Shown here piece after piece: positions 7,240 through 14,986 of a stretch of 37,486 nucleotides of DNA (position 1 is the first letter of the stretch; each line of letters starts with the position of its first letter). Position numbers and translations under genes: made by a program. The stretch spans positions 1-37,486 of the forward strand of contig CAZWHE010000020.1 of the NCBI GenBank assembly GCA_964633825.1, in the 5' to 3' direction. A model generated the notes under the pieces. The model was given only the letters and a program-made list of their open reading frames with translations, did no database searches and had not been told where the DNA came from. This DNA comes from CAZWHE01 sp964633825 (lineage in GTDB: Bacteria; Planctomycetota; B15-G4; CAYZWU01).

Positions 7240-8676
7240 GTGAGCGCGGAGCCCGATTACACGAAAAAGTGGTTCTACTTCGGTGTGTCGGCCATCGCCG
7301 TTTTCATGGCGACGCTCGATTCTTCCATCGTCAATGTCGCCCTTCCCACGCTCGGCAGCGAGTTCGGAGCCGACGTCAAGGTCGTGGCCTGGGTCGTGCA
7401 GGCCTACCTTCTGACCAGCACCGCTCTGCTCCTCATCGGGGGGCGTCTCCTCGACGTGCTGGGCGAGAAAAAGGTTTTTACAGCCGGCTTCGCGCTCTTC
7501 ACCGCCGGATCAGTACTCTGTGCGCTCTCGAATTCCATCGAAATGCTGATCGCATCGCGCGTGTTTCAGGGGATCGGTTCGGCGACCCTGATGAGCTCCA
7601 ACATGGGTCTCGTTGCGCGTGCTTTCCCGCCGCACCAACGGGGACGGGCGCTCGGCATGTCGGGAACAGTGGTCTCCGTGGGGCTGGCGAGCGGTCCGCC
7701 CATAGGCGGCCTGCTGATCGGGTGGCTCGGATGGCGGTCGATCTTTTATGTCAACATACCGATCGGGGTTGCGGCCATTCTCTACTGCCTGCGGGTCTTT
7801 TCAGACAGGGTTGAATCGACGAAGAGCGTGAGGTTCGATTGGACGGGCGCTCTCCTTCTCGTGGCCGGATTGACCTCGCTATTCATCGGTCTCGATCTCG
7901 GCGAGGCCGAGGGATGGAGCGATTCTAAAGTCCTCGTCCTTCTCGCTGTTTCGCCTCTTCTGCTCTCTCTCTTTTTGCTGAACGAACACAAGACACCTTC
8001 TCCGATCCTGAAGCTCGCGCTCTTCAAGAGCCGTTATTTCTCCCAGTCGTGCGCTGCAGCGTTCCTGGCATTCTTTGCTATCGCTCCCGTCATCATTCTC
8101 ACACCCTTTTACCTGCAGAACGTAAGGGGACTCGATCCCGAAAAAGTGGGCCTCGCCATGATGGCCATGCCGGCCGCCATGATTCTCGTCGCCCCCCTGG
8201 GGGGATGGATATCGGATCTCATCGGAACGAGAATCCCGGCCACTGCGGGGCTCGTTCTCGTGGGAGGCGGGCTTCTTTTTCTGGCCCGGCTCGATGCCCA
8301 GTCGGGGACCTGGGAAGCTGTTCGCGGTCTCGGCCTGGTCGGTGTGGGGATGGGCCTGTTCGCCTCACCCAATTCGAACGGCTTGCTCTCTTCCGTGCCG
8401 AGGGAGAACGTGGGAACCGCGTCGGGGCTCGCCGCCCTTATGCGGACATCGGGTATCGCTTTCGGCCTTTCCGTTGCCGCGACCGTTTTCACCTCTTTCA
8501 GGAATGAAGCGGAAAAGGAAGCTCTCGGGCTCGGTCTGGATGAAATGGCAATGGAACAGAGGCTCTATCTCAGCGGGATCTGCCCGGTTTTCTTTCTGGC
8601 GGCCTGCATCGTGGCCGTCAATCTGATCAACAGCGCCACGCGCGGCAGGGGGGACACAATACGTAATCACCCGTGA
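7240..8676 (+). CDS. DHA2-family (EmrB/QacA-type) MFS multidrug exporter
   Basis: This is a major-facilitator drug:proton antiporter of the DHA2 group with probably 14 membrane segments. The 478-residue protein shows motif D1 (FMATLDSSIVNVALPTL) in the first helix, a motif-A-like GGRLLDVLGEKKVF, RVFQGIGSA, and the antiporter motif C region GLASGPPIGGLL. Start is GTG at 7240, only 11 bp after hflC, with a weak purine-rich site, so it probably shares the hflKC transcript. The last residues (from about GRGDTIRNHP) are encoded by the left arm of a dispersed palindrome. The substrate cannot be inferred. Confidence 0.9.
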   Translation: MSAEPDYTKKWFYFGVSAIAVFMATLDSSIVNVALPTLGSEFGADVKVVAWVVQAYLLTSTALLLIGGRLLDVLGEKKVFTAGFALFTAGSVLCALSNSIEMLIASRVFQGIGSATLMSSNMGLVARAFPPHQRGRALGMSGTVVSVGLASGPPIGGLLIGWLGWRSIFYVNIPIGVAAILYCLRVFSDRVESTKSVRFDWTGALLLVAGLTSLFIGLDLGEAEGWSDSKVLVLLAVSPLLLSLFLLNEHKTPSPILKLALFKSRYFSQSCAAAFLAFFAIAPVIILTPFYLQNVRGLDPEKVGLAMMAMPAAMILVAPLGGWISDLIGTRIPATAGLVLVGGGLLFLARLDAQSGTWEAVRGLGLVGVGMGLFASPNSNGLLSSVPRENVGTASGLAALMRTSGIAFGLSVAATVFTSFRNEAEKEALGLGLDEMAMEQRLYLSGICPVFFLAACIVAVNLINSATRGRGDTIRNHP

Positions 8677-8806
8677 TCGAGGGTTTTTTCCGTAAATAAA
8701 GAGGGCCCTTCCGGGGCCCGGGTAGGATTCCAAACTACCCCTATGCTCTTGCGGTGAAAAAGAAGAGGGGCGGCTACGGGTGATTACGTATTGTGTCCCC
8801 CTGCCC
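8644..8806. repeat. Dispersed palindromic element copy 2 (30-bp arms)
   Basis: The left arm at 8644-8674 and right arm at 8777-8806 are inverted copies of about 30 bp; the only difference is six versus five Gs in the G-run. Each contains GGGGGACACAATACG followed by TAATCACCCGT. The roughly 100-bp interior holds two further hairpins. The left arm includes the stop codon of the exporter. The whole element is about 163 bp with no coding capacity, consistent with a REP-pair/BIME- or MITE-like element; which one is inference. Confidence 0.85.
8703..8740. other. Two nested hairpins inside palindrome copy 2
   Basis: GGGCCC at 8703-8708 pairs with GGGCCC at 8714-8719 (loop TTCCG), and GGGTAG at 8720-8725 pairs with CTACCC at 8735-8740. 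Just before them, at about 8669-8689, a weak 4-bp ACCC/GGGT stem is followed by a T-run (GGGTTTTTT). Together these could end or attenuate hflK-hflC-exporter transcription before moxR, but none is a textbook terminator. Confidence 0.55.
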
Positions 8807-8841
8807 TTATATTTTATAGTCGCCCGATTGATTTGGACGCG

Positions 8842-8870
8842 TTGCTGAGGCACTTCACCGGAAGCATAAA
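8842..8870 (+). promoter_or_regulatory. Weak promoter candidate for the Bat operon
   Basis: TTGCTG (8842-8847) and CATAAA (8865-8870) are separated by 17 bp, about 100 bp upstream of moxR. The box matches are poor (three and four of six), so this rests mainly on position and spacing between the palindrome and the operon. Confidence 0.25.
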
Positions 8871-8925
8871 ATCCAACAGAGAAAACGAACCAGCGTATAC
8901 GTTCCAAAAAATGGCTCAAAATTCG

Positions 8926-8943
8926 AAGCCGGCTCGCCGGCTT
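8926..8943. promoter_or_regulatory. 8-bp perfect dyad upstream of moxR
   Basis: AAGCCGGC (8926-8933) is separated by TC from GCCGGCTT (8936-8943). It lies about 26 bp before the moxR ATG, just upstream of its AAGGAGAG ribosome site. The two-base spacer favours a DNA-binding dyad (operator) over an RNA hairpin, though cruciform or mRNA folding is possible. No T-run follows, so it is not a terminator. Confidence 0.5.
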
Positions 8944-8969
8944 GTCGTTGCGGATAAGGAGAGAATTCA

Positions 8970-9959
8970 ATGCAGGTCGATGTCCAGCAGATTAAAGACC
9001 GGGTGGCTGAAAAAGCGGATCTCGTGCACAACCTTCGTTCAGAGATGGGAAAGGTGATCGTGGGGCAGGAGGAGATGGTGTCGCGTCTTCTCGTCGGGCT
9101 CTTGTGCGACGGCCACATCCTCCTCGAAGGTGTTCCCGGCCTGGCCAAGACGACGGCGATCAAAACCCTGGCGCAGGCGATTTCGACGGGTTTCCAGAGG
9201 ATCCAGTTCACGCCCGACCTCCTTCCCGCCGACCTGGTGGGGACGCTGATCTATTTACCCACAGAAGGAACGTTTAAAACACGGAAGGGGCCGGTTTTTT
9301 CCAACTTCATCCTGGCCGACGAGATCAACCGCGCTCCCTCGAAGGTGCAGTCCGCGCTCCTCGAAGCGATGCAGGAGAGGCAGGTCACGATCGGCGAAGA
9401 GACCTTTCCTCTCGACAGGCTCTTTCTCGTTCTGGCGACGCAGAACCCGATCGAGCAGGAAGGAACCTACCCCCTTCCCGAGGCGCAGGTGGACCGTTTC
9501 ATGCTGAAGGTCGTGATCGGTTATCCCACTCCCGAGGAGGAAAGAAAGGTCATGGACCTCGCCCTGGAAGGGACGCCGGGAAAGGTCAACGCCGTGCTGG
9601 CGCCGGAGGATATCTTCTCCATGCGCGAAACGGTCGGCCTCGTCTACATCGACGACCAGGTGAAGGAATACATCCTGAACCTCGTCCTCGCCACGCGCGA
9701 TCCGGTAAAGTTCGGCATGAAGGACCTCGAGCCCCTCATCGACTTCGGCGCTTCGCCGAGGGCGTCGATCTATCTCTGCCAGGGCGCGCGCGCCGTCGCC
9801 TTTCTCCAGGGCCGCGGCTACGTCACACCACAGGACGTGAAGGACATCGCCCGCGACGTGATGCGGCACCGGATCATCCTCACCTACGAAGCCGAGGCCG
9901 AGCAGACGACCAGCGAGGACGTGGTCGGACGCATTCTCGGGGAGGTTCCTGTTCCGTAA
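8970..9959 (+). CDS. MoxR-family AAA+ ATPase, first gene of the Bat operon
   Basis: MoxR ATPases act as chaperone-like partners of VWA-domain proteins. The 329-residue protein has the MoxR Walker A GVPGLAKT at 54-61, Walker B FILADEINRA at about 113-122, the sensor-1 region LATQNPIEQEGTYPLPEAQVDRF, and a C-terminal lid. The ATG at 8970 follows AAGGAGAG. DUF58, two VWA proteins, a TPR protein, BatD and a TPR/SH3 lipoprotein follow, which is the standard context of the Bacteroides-type aerotolerance cluster. It is expected in the cytoplasm at the membrane face. Confidence 0.95.
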   Translation: MQVDVQQIKDRVAEKADLVHNLRSEMGKVIVGQEEMVSRLLVGLLCDGHILLEGVPGLAKTTAIKTLAQAISTGFQRIQFTPDLLPADLVGTLIYLPTEGTFKTRKGPVFSNFILADEINRAPSKVQSALLEAMQERQVTIGEETFPLDRLFLVLATQNPIEQEGTYPLPEAQVDRFMLKVVIGYPTPEEERKVMDLALEGTPGKVNAVLAPEDIFSMRETVGLVYIDDQVKEYILNLVLATRDPVKFGMKDLEPLIDFGASPRASIYLCQGARAVAFLQGRGYVTPQDVKDIARDVMRHRIILTYEAEAEQTTSEDVVGRILGEVPVP

Positions 9960-9977
9960 GGAAGCGGGAGAGCTGTC

Positions 9978-10865
9978 ATGCCGGAGCAGAGCGTCGCCGA
10001 AATCCTGAAGAAGGTCCAGCTGATCCAGATCGTGGCCAGCCGGATGGTGAACGACATGTTCGCCGGCCAGTACCAGTCCGTGTTCCGGGGCCGGGGGATG
10101 GAGTTCGACGAGGTGCGCGAGTACCAGCCCGGCGACGACGTGCGCAACATCGACTGGAACGTGACGGCCCGCACGGGCGTTCCCTATATCAAACAGTTCT
10201 CCGAAGAGCGCGAGCTCACCGTGATCTTCCTCGTCGATGTCTCGGCCTCGGGGGCCTTCGGGTCGGTGGACCGCTCCAAGCTCGAGCTCGTCATCGAGGT
10301 GGCGGCCATGCTCATGTTCTCGGCGCTGAAGAACAACGACAAGGTGGGCCTCATCCTCTTCTGCGACGAAGTGATCCGGTACTTTCCGCCCCACAAGGGG
10401 AAGGGGAACGTGCTCCGCTTCATCCGCGAGCTCGTTTCGGCCAAGCCCGTGCCGCGCGACACGAACCTCGACGGGGCGCTCGAGTTTCTGAACAGCGTGC
10501 AGAAGAAGCGCTCCGTCGTTTTTCTCATCAGCGATTTCATCGGGGCCGCAGCCGGCAAGACGATGGCCGTCACCAACCGCCGCCACGACCTGATCGCCGT
10601 CAACATCTCCGATCCGCGCGAGCTCGCCATTCCCGACGTGGGATTCATCCGCCTGCGCGACGCCGAGACGGGCGAGGTCGTCGACGTGGACGCCCACCAT
10701 CCGCGGGTGCGCGCCCTCTTCGAATCGCGTTCCCGCGAGAGGAGCGATGGGCTGTCCGAAGGGTTCAAGAAGATCGGCATGGACGAGCTCTGTATCAACA
10801 CGAGCGAGGATTATCTCAAGAATCTCCGCCGCTTCTTCCGCATGCGCGAGAAGCGGTTCCGGTAA
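9978..10865 (+). CDS. DUF58 (VWA-like) protein of the Bat operon
   Basis: The 295-residue soluble protein carries the DUF58 hallmark EVREYQPGDDVRNIDWNVTAR at about 45-65 and a VWA-like core with an intact MIDAS DxSxS (VDVSASG; Asp87, Ser89, Ser91). DUF58 proteins almost always follow moxR and are thought to be MoxR partners or substrates. The gene starts 18 bp after moxR with a GGGAGAG site. Its biochemical role is not established for the family. Confidence 0.92.
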   Translation: MPEQSVAEILKKVQLIQIVASRMVNDMFAGQYQSVFRGRGMEFDEVREYQPGDDVRNIDWNVTARTGVPYIKQFSEERELTVIFLVDVSASGAFGSVDRSKLELVIEVAAMLMFSALKNNDKVGLILFCDEVIRYFPPHKGKGNVLRFIRELVSAKPVPRDTNLDGALEFLNSVQKKRSVVFLISDFIGAAAGKTMAVTNRRHDLIAVNISDPRELAIPDVGFIRLRDAETGEVVDVDAHHPRVRALFESRSRERSDGLSEGFKKIGMDELCINTSEDYLKNLRRFFRMREKRFR

Positions 10866-10882
10866 AACAGGGAGGAAAGACG

Positions 10883-11932
10883 ATGAGCGATGACGACCGC
10901 CCGCAGCTCGATCTGGGAAAGCCGCCGGGGCGACTCGCCAAAAAACCGGCCGCAGCCGGACGGGGGCTTTTGATCCTCGTCCTCCTTCTCCAGGCGGCGT
11001 TGCTTGCTCTTTTTATCTTTCGCCCTTCTGCGGTGACGGCCCCCCTTGCCGCGGGCGGCGGGGAAGAGCTCCGCGCCGCGGCACTCGATCTCGAGGAGAG
11101 GGGGCTTTCCCTCGAGGCGGCCGGGCTGTGGGAAGAGTATGCCGGAACCCTGGAGCCCGGCTCCGAGCGCGCACGCGTTTTCTACCGCTCGGGCAACCTC
11201 TGTTTCAAAGCGCGCGAATTCGGAAGGGCCGCCGTCGCCTTTGTCCGGACGGAGCGCGATCCGGGCTGCGGCGGGGAGCTCAAAAAGCGGATCGGCCCCA
11301 AGATGGTGGAGTGCCTGCGGAACCTCGGTTTCTACGGCGAGGTGAGCCGCGAGCTCGCCAGGAGAACGATGCCGGACGGAGGGGGGGACGAGCCGTCGCC
11401 CGTTCTCGCCACGTTTGCCGGCGAATCGTTCGCCGAGGCCGACCTGGAGAGGATGATCAGGTTCCGCGTGGAAAGAATGATGGGCTCCCGGGCGGCTCTC
11501 CAAGGCGGCGGCGCCCGGGAAGCGATCATGGAGCAGATGGCCGATCCGAAAATCCGGCAGCAGATGTTCGGTGAGTTCCTGCGCACCGAGCTGATGAGCC
11601 GGAGGGCGCGCGAGCTCGGTCTCGACAAGAGCGGCGAGTTCCTCGATCTGTTGTCCATGACGGAGCAGGAGCTTCTGGCCTCTCTCTTTCTCGAGCAGGA
11701 GCTGGGCTCGATCGCGTCCACCTTCGTCGACGTGGAGGCTTATTTCAACGCGCACAGGGAAGAGTACAGGGATCCGGAAGAAGACCGGGTTCCCGAGCTC
11801 GAGGAAGTGAAAGAGCGCGTGACCGCCGATTATCTTTCGCAGAAACAAAAAGAGCTCGTCGAGCGGCTGATGGGCGATCTCATGGCGCGCTACGACGTGA
11901 AGATCATTGAAGAGGAGCCGGAAACGCCTTGA
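10883..11932 (+). CDS. Membrane-anchored protein with SurA-N/PpiD-like chaperone region, inside the Bat operon
   Basis: The 349-residue product has a basic N-terminus, a single membrane segment at about 30-52 (LLILVLLLQAALLALFIF), a TPR-like helical region (about 60-150), and a C-terminal half resembling the N-terminal chaperone module of SurA/PpiD foldases. That half includes AREAIMEQMADPKIRQQMF, FLRTELMSRRARELGLDKSGEF, VDVEAYFNAHREEYRDPEE and a terminal helix. No parvulin PPIase domain follows. A good GGGAGGAAAG site precedes the ATG. It overlaps the next gene by 4 bp (TTGA). It is probably an inner-membrane protein with a periplasmic chaperone-like domain; the assignment is by pattern and moderate. 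Confidence 0.75.
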   Translation: MSDDDRPQLDLGKPPGRLAKKPAAAGRGLLILVLLLQAALLALFIFRPSAVTAPLAAGGGEELRAAALDLEERGLSLEAAGLWEEYAGTLEPGSERARVFYRSGNLCFKAREFGRAAVAFVRTERDPGCGGELKKRIGPKMVECLRNLGFYGEVSRELARRTMPDGGGDEPSPVLATFAGESFAEADLERMIRFRVERMMGSRAALQGGGAREAIMEQMADPKIRQQMFGEFLRTELMSRRARELGLDKSGEFLDLLSMTEQELLASLFLEQELGSIASTFVDVEAYFNAHREEYRDPEEDRVPELEEVKERVTADYLSQKQKELVERLMGDLMARYDVKIIEEEPETP

Positions 11933-12915
11933 AACGAATGAGGTTGATGCTGGCGGTCGGCCTTGGGGCCATGCTCGTTCTCTCCTGCAGCGAGCGGGAA
12001 GAGACCGCGTCTGCTGAAGGCGCCTGCGATAAGGCGTTCACCCTGTCCGAGCGGGGGCCGGTCAAGGTGACCGTCGAGGTCGCGCCTCGCGAGCCCCGCC
12101 TCTCCGACAATCCAACGTTCACATTGACGATCGAGTCGGAAGAGGGGATCGATCTGGTCATGCCTCCTTTCGGCGAATCCCTCGGCGATTTCCTCATCAG
12201 GGGATTTCGCGATGCATTGCCCGAAACACGGGGGAAAAAACGGATCATGCGCCGGATTTACGAGCTCGAGCCGGTGCGGACGGGAGAACACCTGATCCAC
12301 CCCATTGTGGTCGATTTTACGGACAACAGGAAGGACGGGGACGGGAAAGAGCACACGATCGAAACAGAAGGCCTGACGATCACGGTTCAGTCCGTGCTCG
12401 GCGAGGCCATTCCCTCTCTGGCCGATCTCAAGCCGCCCGAACCGCCGAAAGAGCTTCCGCCTGAGTCCATTGATCCGCTTTGGATAGGTGCGGGTCTTTC
12501 AGCGGTTCTGGCTTTTTTGGTCGTTTTATTCGTGATCAGAAGACGCCGGGTCGCCGGTCCTGAGAAACCCACCCTCTCGCCGAGGGAGCTCGCCTGGCTC
12601 GAGCTCGAGAAGCTCCTCGAGGCCGGGTATGTCGAGCGCGACGAGTTCCAGGTTTATTATCGTGAGCTCACCGGTGTGGTCCGCCGCTTCATCGAGAGAA
12701 CGAGCGGGATCCGCGCCTACGAGCAGACCACTGAGGAGTTCCTGCGCGAGGCCGGGATGGGAGATGTCTTTCAAATCAACGAGCGTGAAAAACTGAAGAA
12801 TTTTCTCGGGGCGGCCGACCTGGTCAAGTTCGCGGCAATGCGTCCCGGCAAGAAAGAGATCGAACTGAGCTTCAACAGCGCCAAGGATTTTCTGAGCATC
12901 GGAGGAGGGGCATGA
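11929..12915 (+). CDS. Membrane lipoprotein of the Bat operon with DUF4381-like C-terminus
   Basis: The 328-residue product starts at TTG 11929, overlapping the upstream stop by 4 bp, or at ATG 11938. A lipobox-like VLSC (Cys20) ends a hydrophobic leader. A beta-rich periplasmic domain (about 40-170) precedes a membrane segment at about 185-203 (WIGAGLSAVLAFLVVLFVI), then a cytoplasmic helical region containing LAWLELEKLLEAG and VVRRFIERTSGIRAYEQTTEEFL, as in DUF4381/BatD-type tails. It is probably a scaffold linking periplasm and cytoplasm in the Bat complex. It overlaps batA by 4 bp. Confidence 0.8.
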   Translation: MKRMRLMLAVGLGAMLVLSCSEREETASAEGACDKAFTLSERGPVKVTVEVAPREPRLSDNPTFTLTIESEEGIDLVMPPFGESLGDFLIRGFRDALPETRGKKRIMRRIYELEPVRTGEHLIHPIVVDFTDNRKDGDGKEHTIETEGLTITVQSVLGEAIPSLADLKPPEPPKELPPESIDPLWIGAGLSAVLAFLVVLFVIRRRRVAGPEKPTLSPRELAWLELEKLLEAGYVERDEFQVYYRELTGVVRRFIERTSGIRAYEQTTEEFLREAGMGDVFQINEREKLKNFLGAADLVKFAAMRPGKKEIELSFNSAKDFLSIGGGA

Positions 12916-13982
12916 ACGGGTTCCGCTTTCACGATCCTGTCTGGCTCCTTCTTGCCGTCCCGGCCCTGCTCATCGTGATCTACGAGGTGCGCCGGTCCCG
13001 GCGGTCGGCCGTGCTCTACTCGAGCGTTCAGATCATGAAGACCCTGCCCGTCACGCTCGCCATGCGTGTCAGAAGAACCCTGCCCTGGATCCGCTATCTC
13101 GGCGTCGCCTGCGTGATCGTCTCCCTGGCGAGACCCCAGCAGGGGCAGGAGGAGTTCCGTATCCGCACGGAGGGCATCGCCATCGAGATGGTCTGCGACT
13201 GCTCCGGTTCGATGCAGGCCATGGATTTCCAGGAAGAGGGGCGCCCCGTCGATCGGCTTTCGGCGGTCAAGTCCGTTTTCAGGGATTTCGTGGCCGGCAC
13301 GCGAGATCTCCCCGGCAGGCCGGACGATCTCATCGGCCTCGTCTCTTTCGGGGGGTATGCCGTGGGCAAATGCCCGCTCACGCTCGATCACGGCGTGCTC
13401 TTCCAGGTCCTCGATTCCGTGGAAGTGCCGAAGCCCGTTTATGATTCGCGCGGCCGCATCCTCAACGAAGCTCTCCTTCAGGAAGAGATGGCCACGGCGA
13501 TCGGCGACGCGCTGGCTCTCGGCGTGGAGCGGCTGAAGAAGGCCGAGGCGAAGAGCAAGGTCCTGATCCTCCTCTCCGACGGGGAGAGCAATGCCGGCGT
13601 GATCGAGCCCATGGATGCTGTCGCCGCCGCAGTCAGTTTCGGCGTCAAGGTCTACACGATCGGCGTGGGCTCGACGGGCATGGCTCCCTTTCCGAGGGTG
13701 GACCGGTACGGCGACATCGTCTATGTGCCCAGTCCCGTTCGCCTCGACGAGGATCTTCTCAGGGAGATCGCGTCGAAAACGGGTGGAAAGTATTTCAACG
13801 CCAAGAATACCGAATCTCTCAAGGACGTTTACAAGGAGATCGACGCCCTGGAGAAAACCGAGACGGAAGGCCGGCTCTACACCGAGTACAGCGAGCATTT
13901 TCAAATCTTTCTGTTCATCGGCGCCGGTCTGATCGTACTGGAATTGCTGTTGTCGGCTACGAGGTTCCGTTCACTGCCATGA
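12912..13982 (+). CDS. batA: BatA, VWA-domain membrane protein
   Basis: BatA-type proteins have two N-terminal membrane segments, a VWA domain and a C-terminal membrane helix. Here these are about residues 10-25, about 58-73, the VWA domain from 85, and the last 25 residues. The MIDAS is complete: DCSGS at 96-100, with a downstream LVSFGGYAVGKCPLT and LLSDGESNAG. The sequence around GKYFNAKNTESLKDVYKEID is typical of the family. It is coupled at both ends by ATGA overlaps. Bat proteins support oxidative-stress tolerance in Bacteroides and Francisella; the mechanism is unknown. Confidence 0.93.
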   Translation: MNGFRFHDPVWLLLAVPALLIVIYEVRRSRRSAVLYSSVQIMKTLPVTLAMRVRRTLPWIRYLGVACVIVSLARPQQGQEEFRIRTEGIAIEMVCDCSGSMQAMDFQEEGRPVDRLSAVKSVFRDFVAGTRDLPGRPDDLIGLVSFGGYAVGKCPLTLDHGVLFQVLDSVEVPKPVYDSRGRILNEALLQEEMATAIGDALALGVERLKKAEAKSKVLILLSDGESNAGVIEPMDAVAAAVSFGVKVYTIGVGSTGMAPFPRVDRYGDIVYVPSPVRLDEDLLREIASKTGGKYFNAKNTESLKDVYKEIDALEKTETEGRLYTEYSEHFQIFLFIGAGLIVLELLLSATRFRSLP

Positions 13983-14986
13983 AATGGGAAGATCCGAACA
14001 TCCTCTATCTGCTCTGGATCCTGCCTGTTGCGGGTTTCTTCCTGGTGCGTGCGTTCAGGAGGAAAAGGGCGGCGGCGCGCCGTTTCGCCGAGGCCGGCAT
14101 GGTGGAAAGGCTTCTGCCGCCGCCGGGCGGAGCGCGCCCCTGGATCAAGAACGGAGCGCTTCTGCTCGGAATCGGCCTCATCATCGTGGCCGGGGCCAGG
14201 CCCCGTTTCGGCGAGTACTTCGAGAAGGTTTCGCGCCGCGGCGTCGACCTCTTTGTCCTCCTCGACGTGTCGCGCTCCATGCTGGCCGAGGACGTGGCGC
14301 CCAACCGTCTCGGGCGGGCCAAATCGGACGTGAAGGATCTTCTCAAGCGCCTTCCCGGGGACCGGGTCGGTCTCATCGTTTTCGCCGGAAAACCGGTGGT
14401 CAAGGTGCCGCTCACCACCGACCAGGGTTTCTTCCGAATAGCCCTCGACGAGGTCGATCCCTCGTGCGCGCCGCGCGGCGGAACCCAGATCGGCGATGCC
14501 GTCCGGCTCGCCCTCTCTTCCATGAAGGAGAGCCGGGAGAGGGACCAGGTCCTCGTTCTCATCACCGACGGCGAGGACCACGATTCTTTTCCCAAGGAAG
14601 CGGCCGAAGGGGCGGCCGATCGGGGGGTCAAGATTTTTACCGTCGGGCTGGGCGATCCCGGGGAGGGAGCGCGCATTCCGGTGCGCGATTCGAGCGGCAG
14701 GCTGACCTATGTCAAGTATGACGGACAGGAGATCTGGTCGAAGATGGACGAGACCCTTCTCCAGGAAATGGCGCTCTGCACGGGGGGCGCCTACATCCCG
14801 GCTCGAACGCTCACATACGATCTGGGCGATGTCTACGAGACCCACCTGGCTGAGCTGGCACGCAGCGAGATCGAATCGGAAAAGAGAAAGAGATACAAGG
14901 ACCGCTTCCAGCTTTTCCTTTCGATCGGTCTCGCTTTTCTCTTCATCGGCATATTGATCGCCCCGAACCGGGAACGAGGAAGATGA
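13979..14986 (+). CDS. batB: BatB, VWA-domain membrane protein
   Basis: The 335-residue paralogue of the preceding gene has the same topology: membrane helices at about 7-24 and 57-73, a VWA domain, and a C-terminal helix (LFLSIGLAFLFIGILIA). The MIDAS reads DVSRS at 96-100, and the BatB signature SRSMLAEDVAPNRLGRAK follows. A GLIVFAGKPVVKVPLTTD strand and LITDGEDHD complete the metal site. The MIDAS positions are the same as in BatA, consistent with tandem duplication. It overlaps both neighbours by 4 bp. Confidence 0.93.
   Translation: MKWEDPNILYLLWILPVAGFFLVRAFRRKRAAARRFAEAGMVERLLPPPGGARPWIKNGALLLGIGLIIVAGARPRFGEYFEKVSRRGVDLFVLLDVSRSMLAEDVAPNRLGRAKSDVKDLLKRLPGDRVGLIVFAGKPVVKVPLTTDQGFFRIALDEVDPSCAPRGGTQIGDAVRLALSSMKESRERDQVLVLITDGEDHDSFPKEAAEGAADRGVKIFTVGLGDPGEGARIPVRDSSGRLTYVKYDGQEIWSKMDETLLQEMALCTGGAYIPARTLTYDLGDVYETHLAELARSEIESEKRKRYKDRFQLFLSIGLAFLFIGILIAPNRERGR

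Noticed and set aside
9255..10700. Long minus-strand open frame (481 codons) opposite moxR and DUF58
   Set aside because: It is antisense to two unmistakable genes, rich in His/Glu/Asp/Leu from GC-rich codon bias, has no recognisable domain, and would break a coupled operon.
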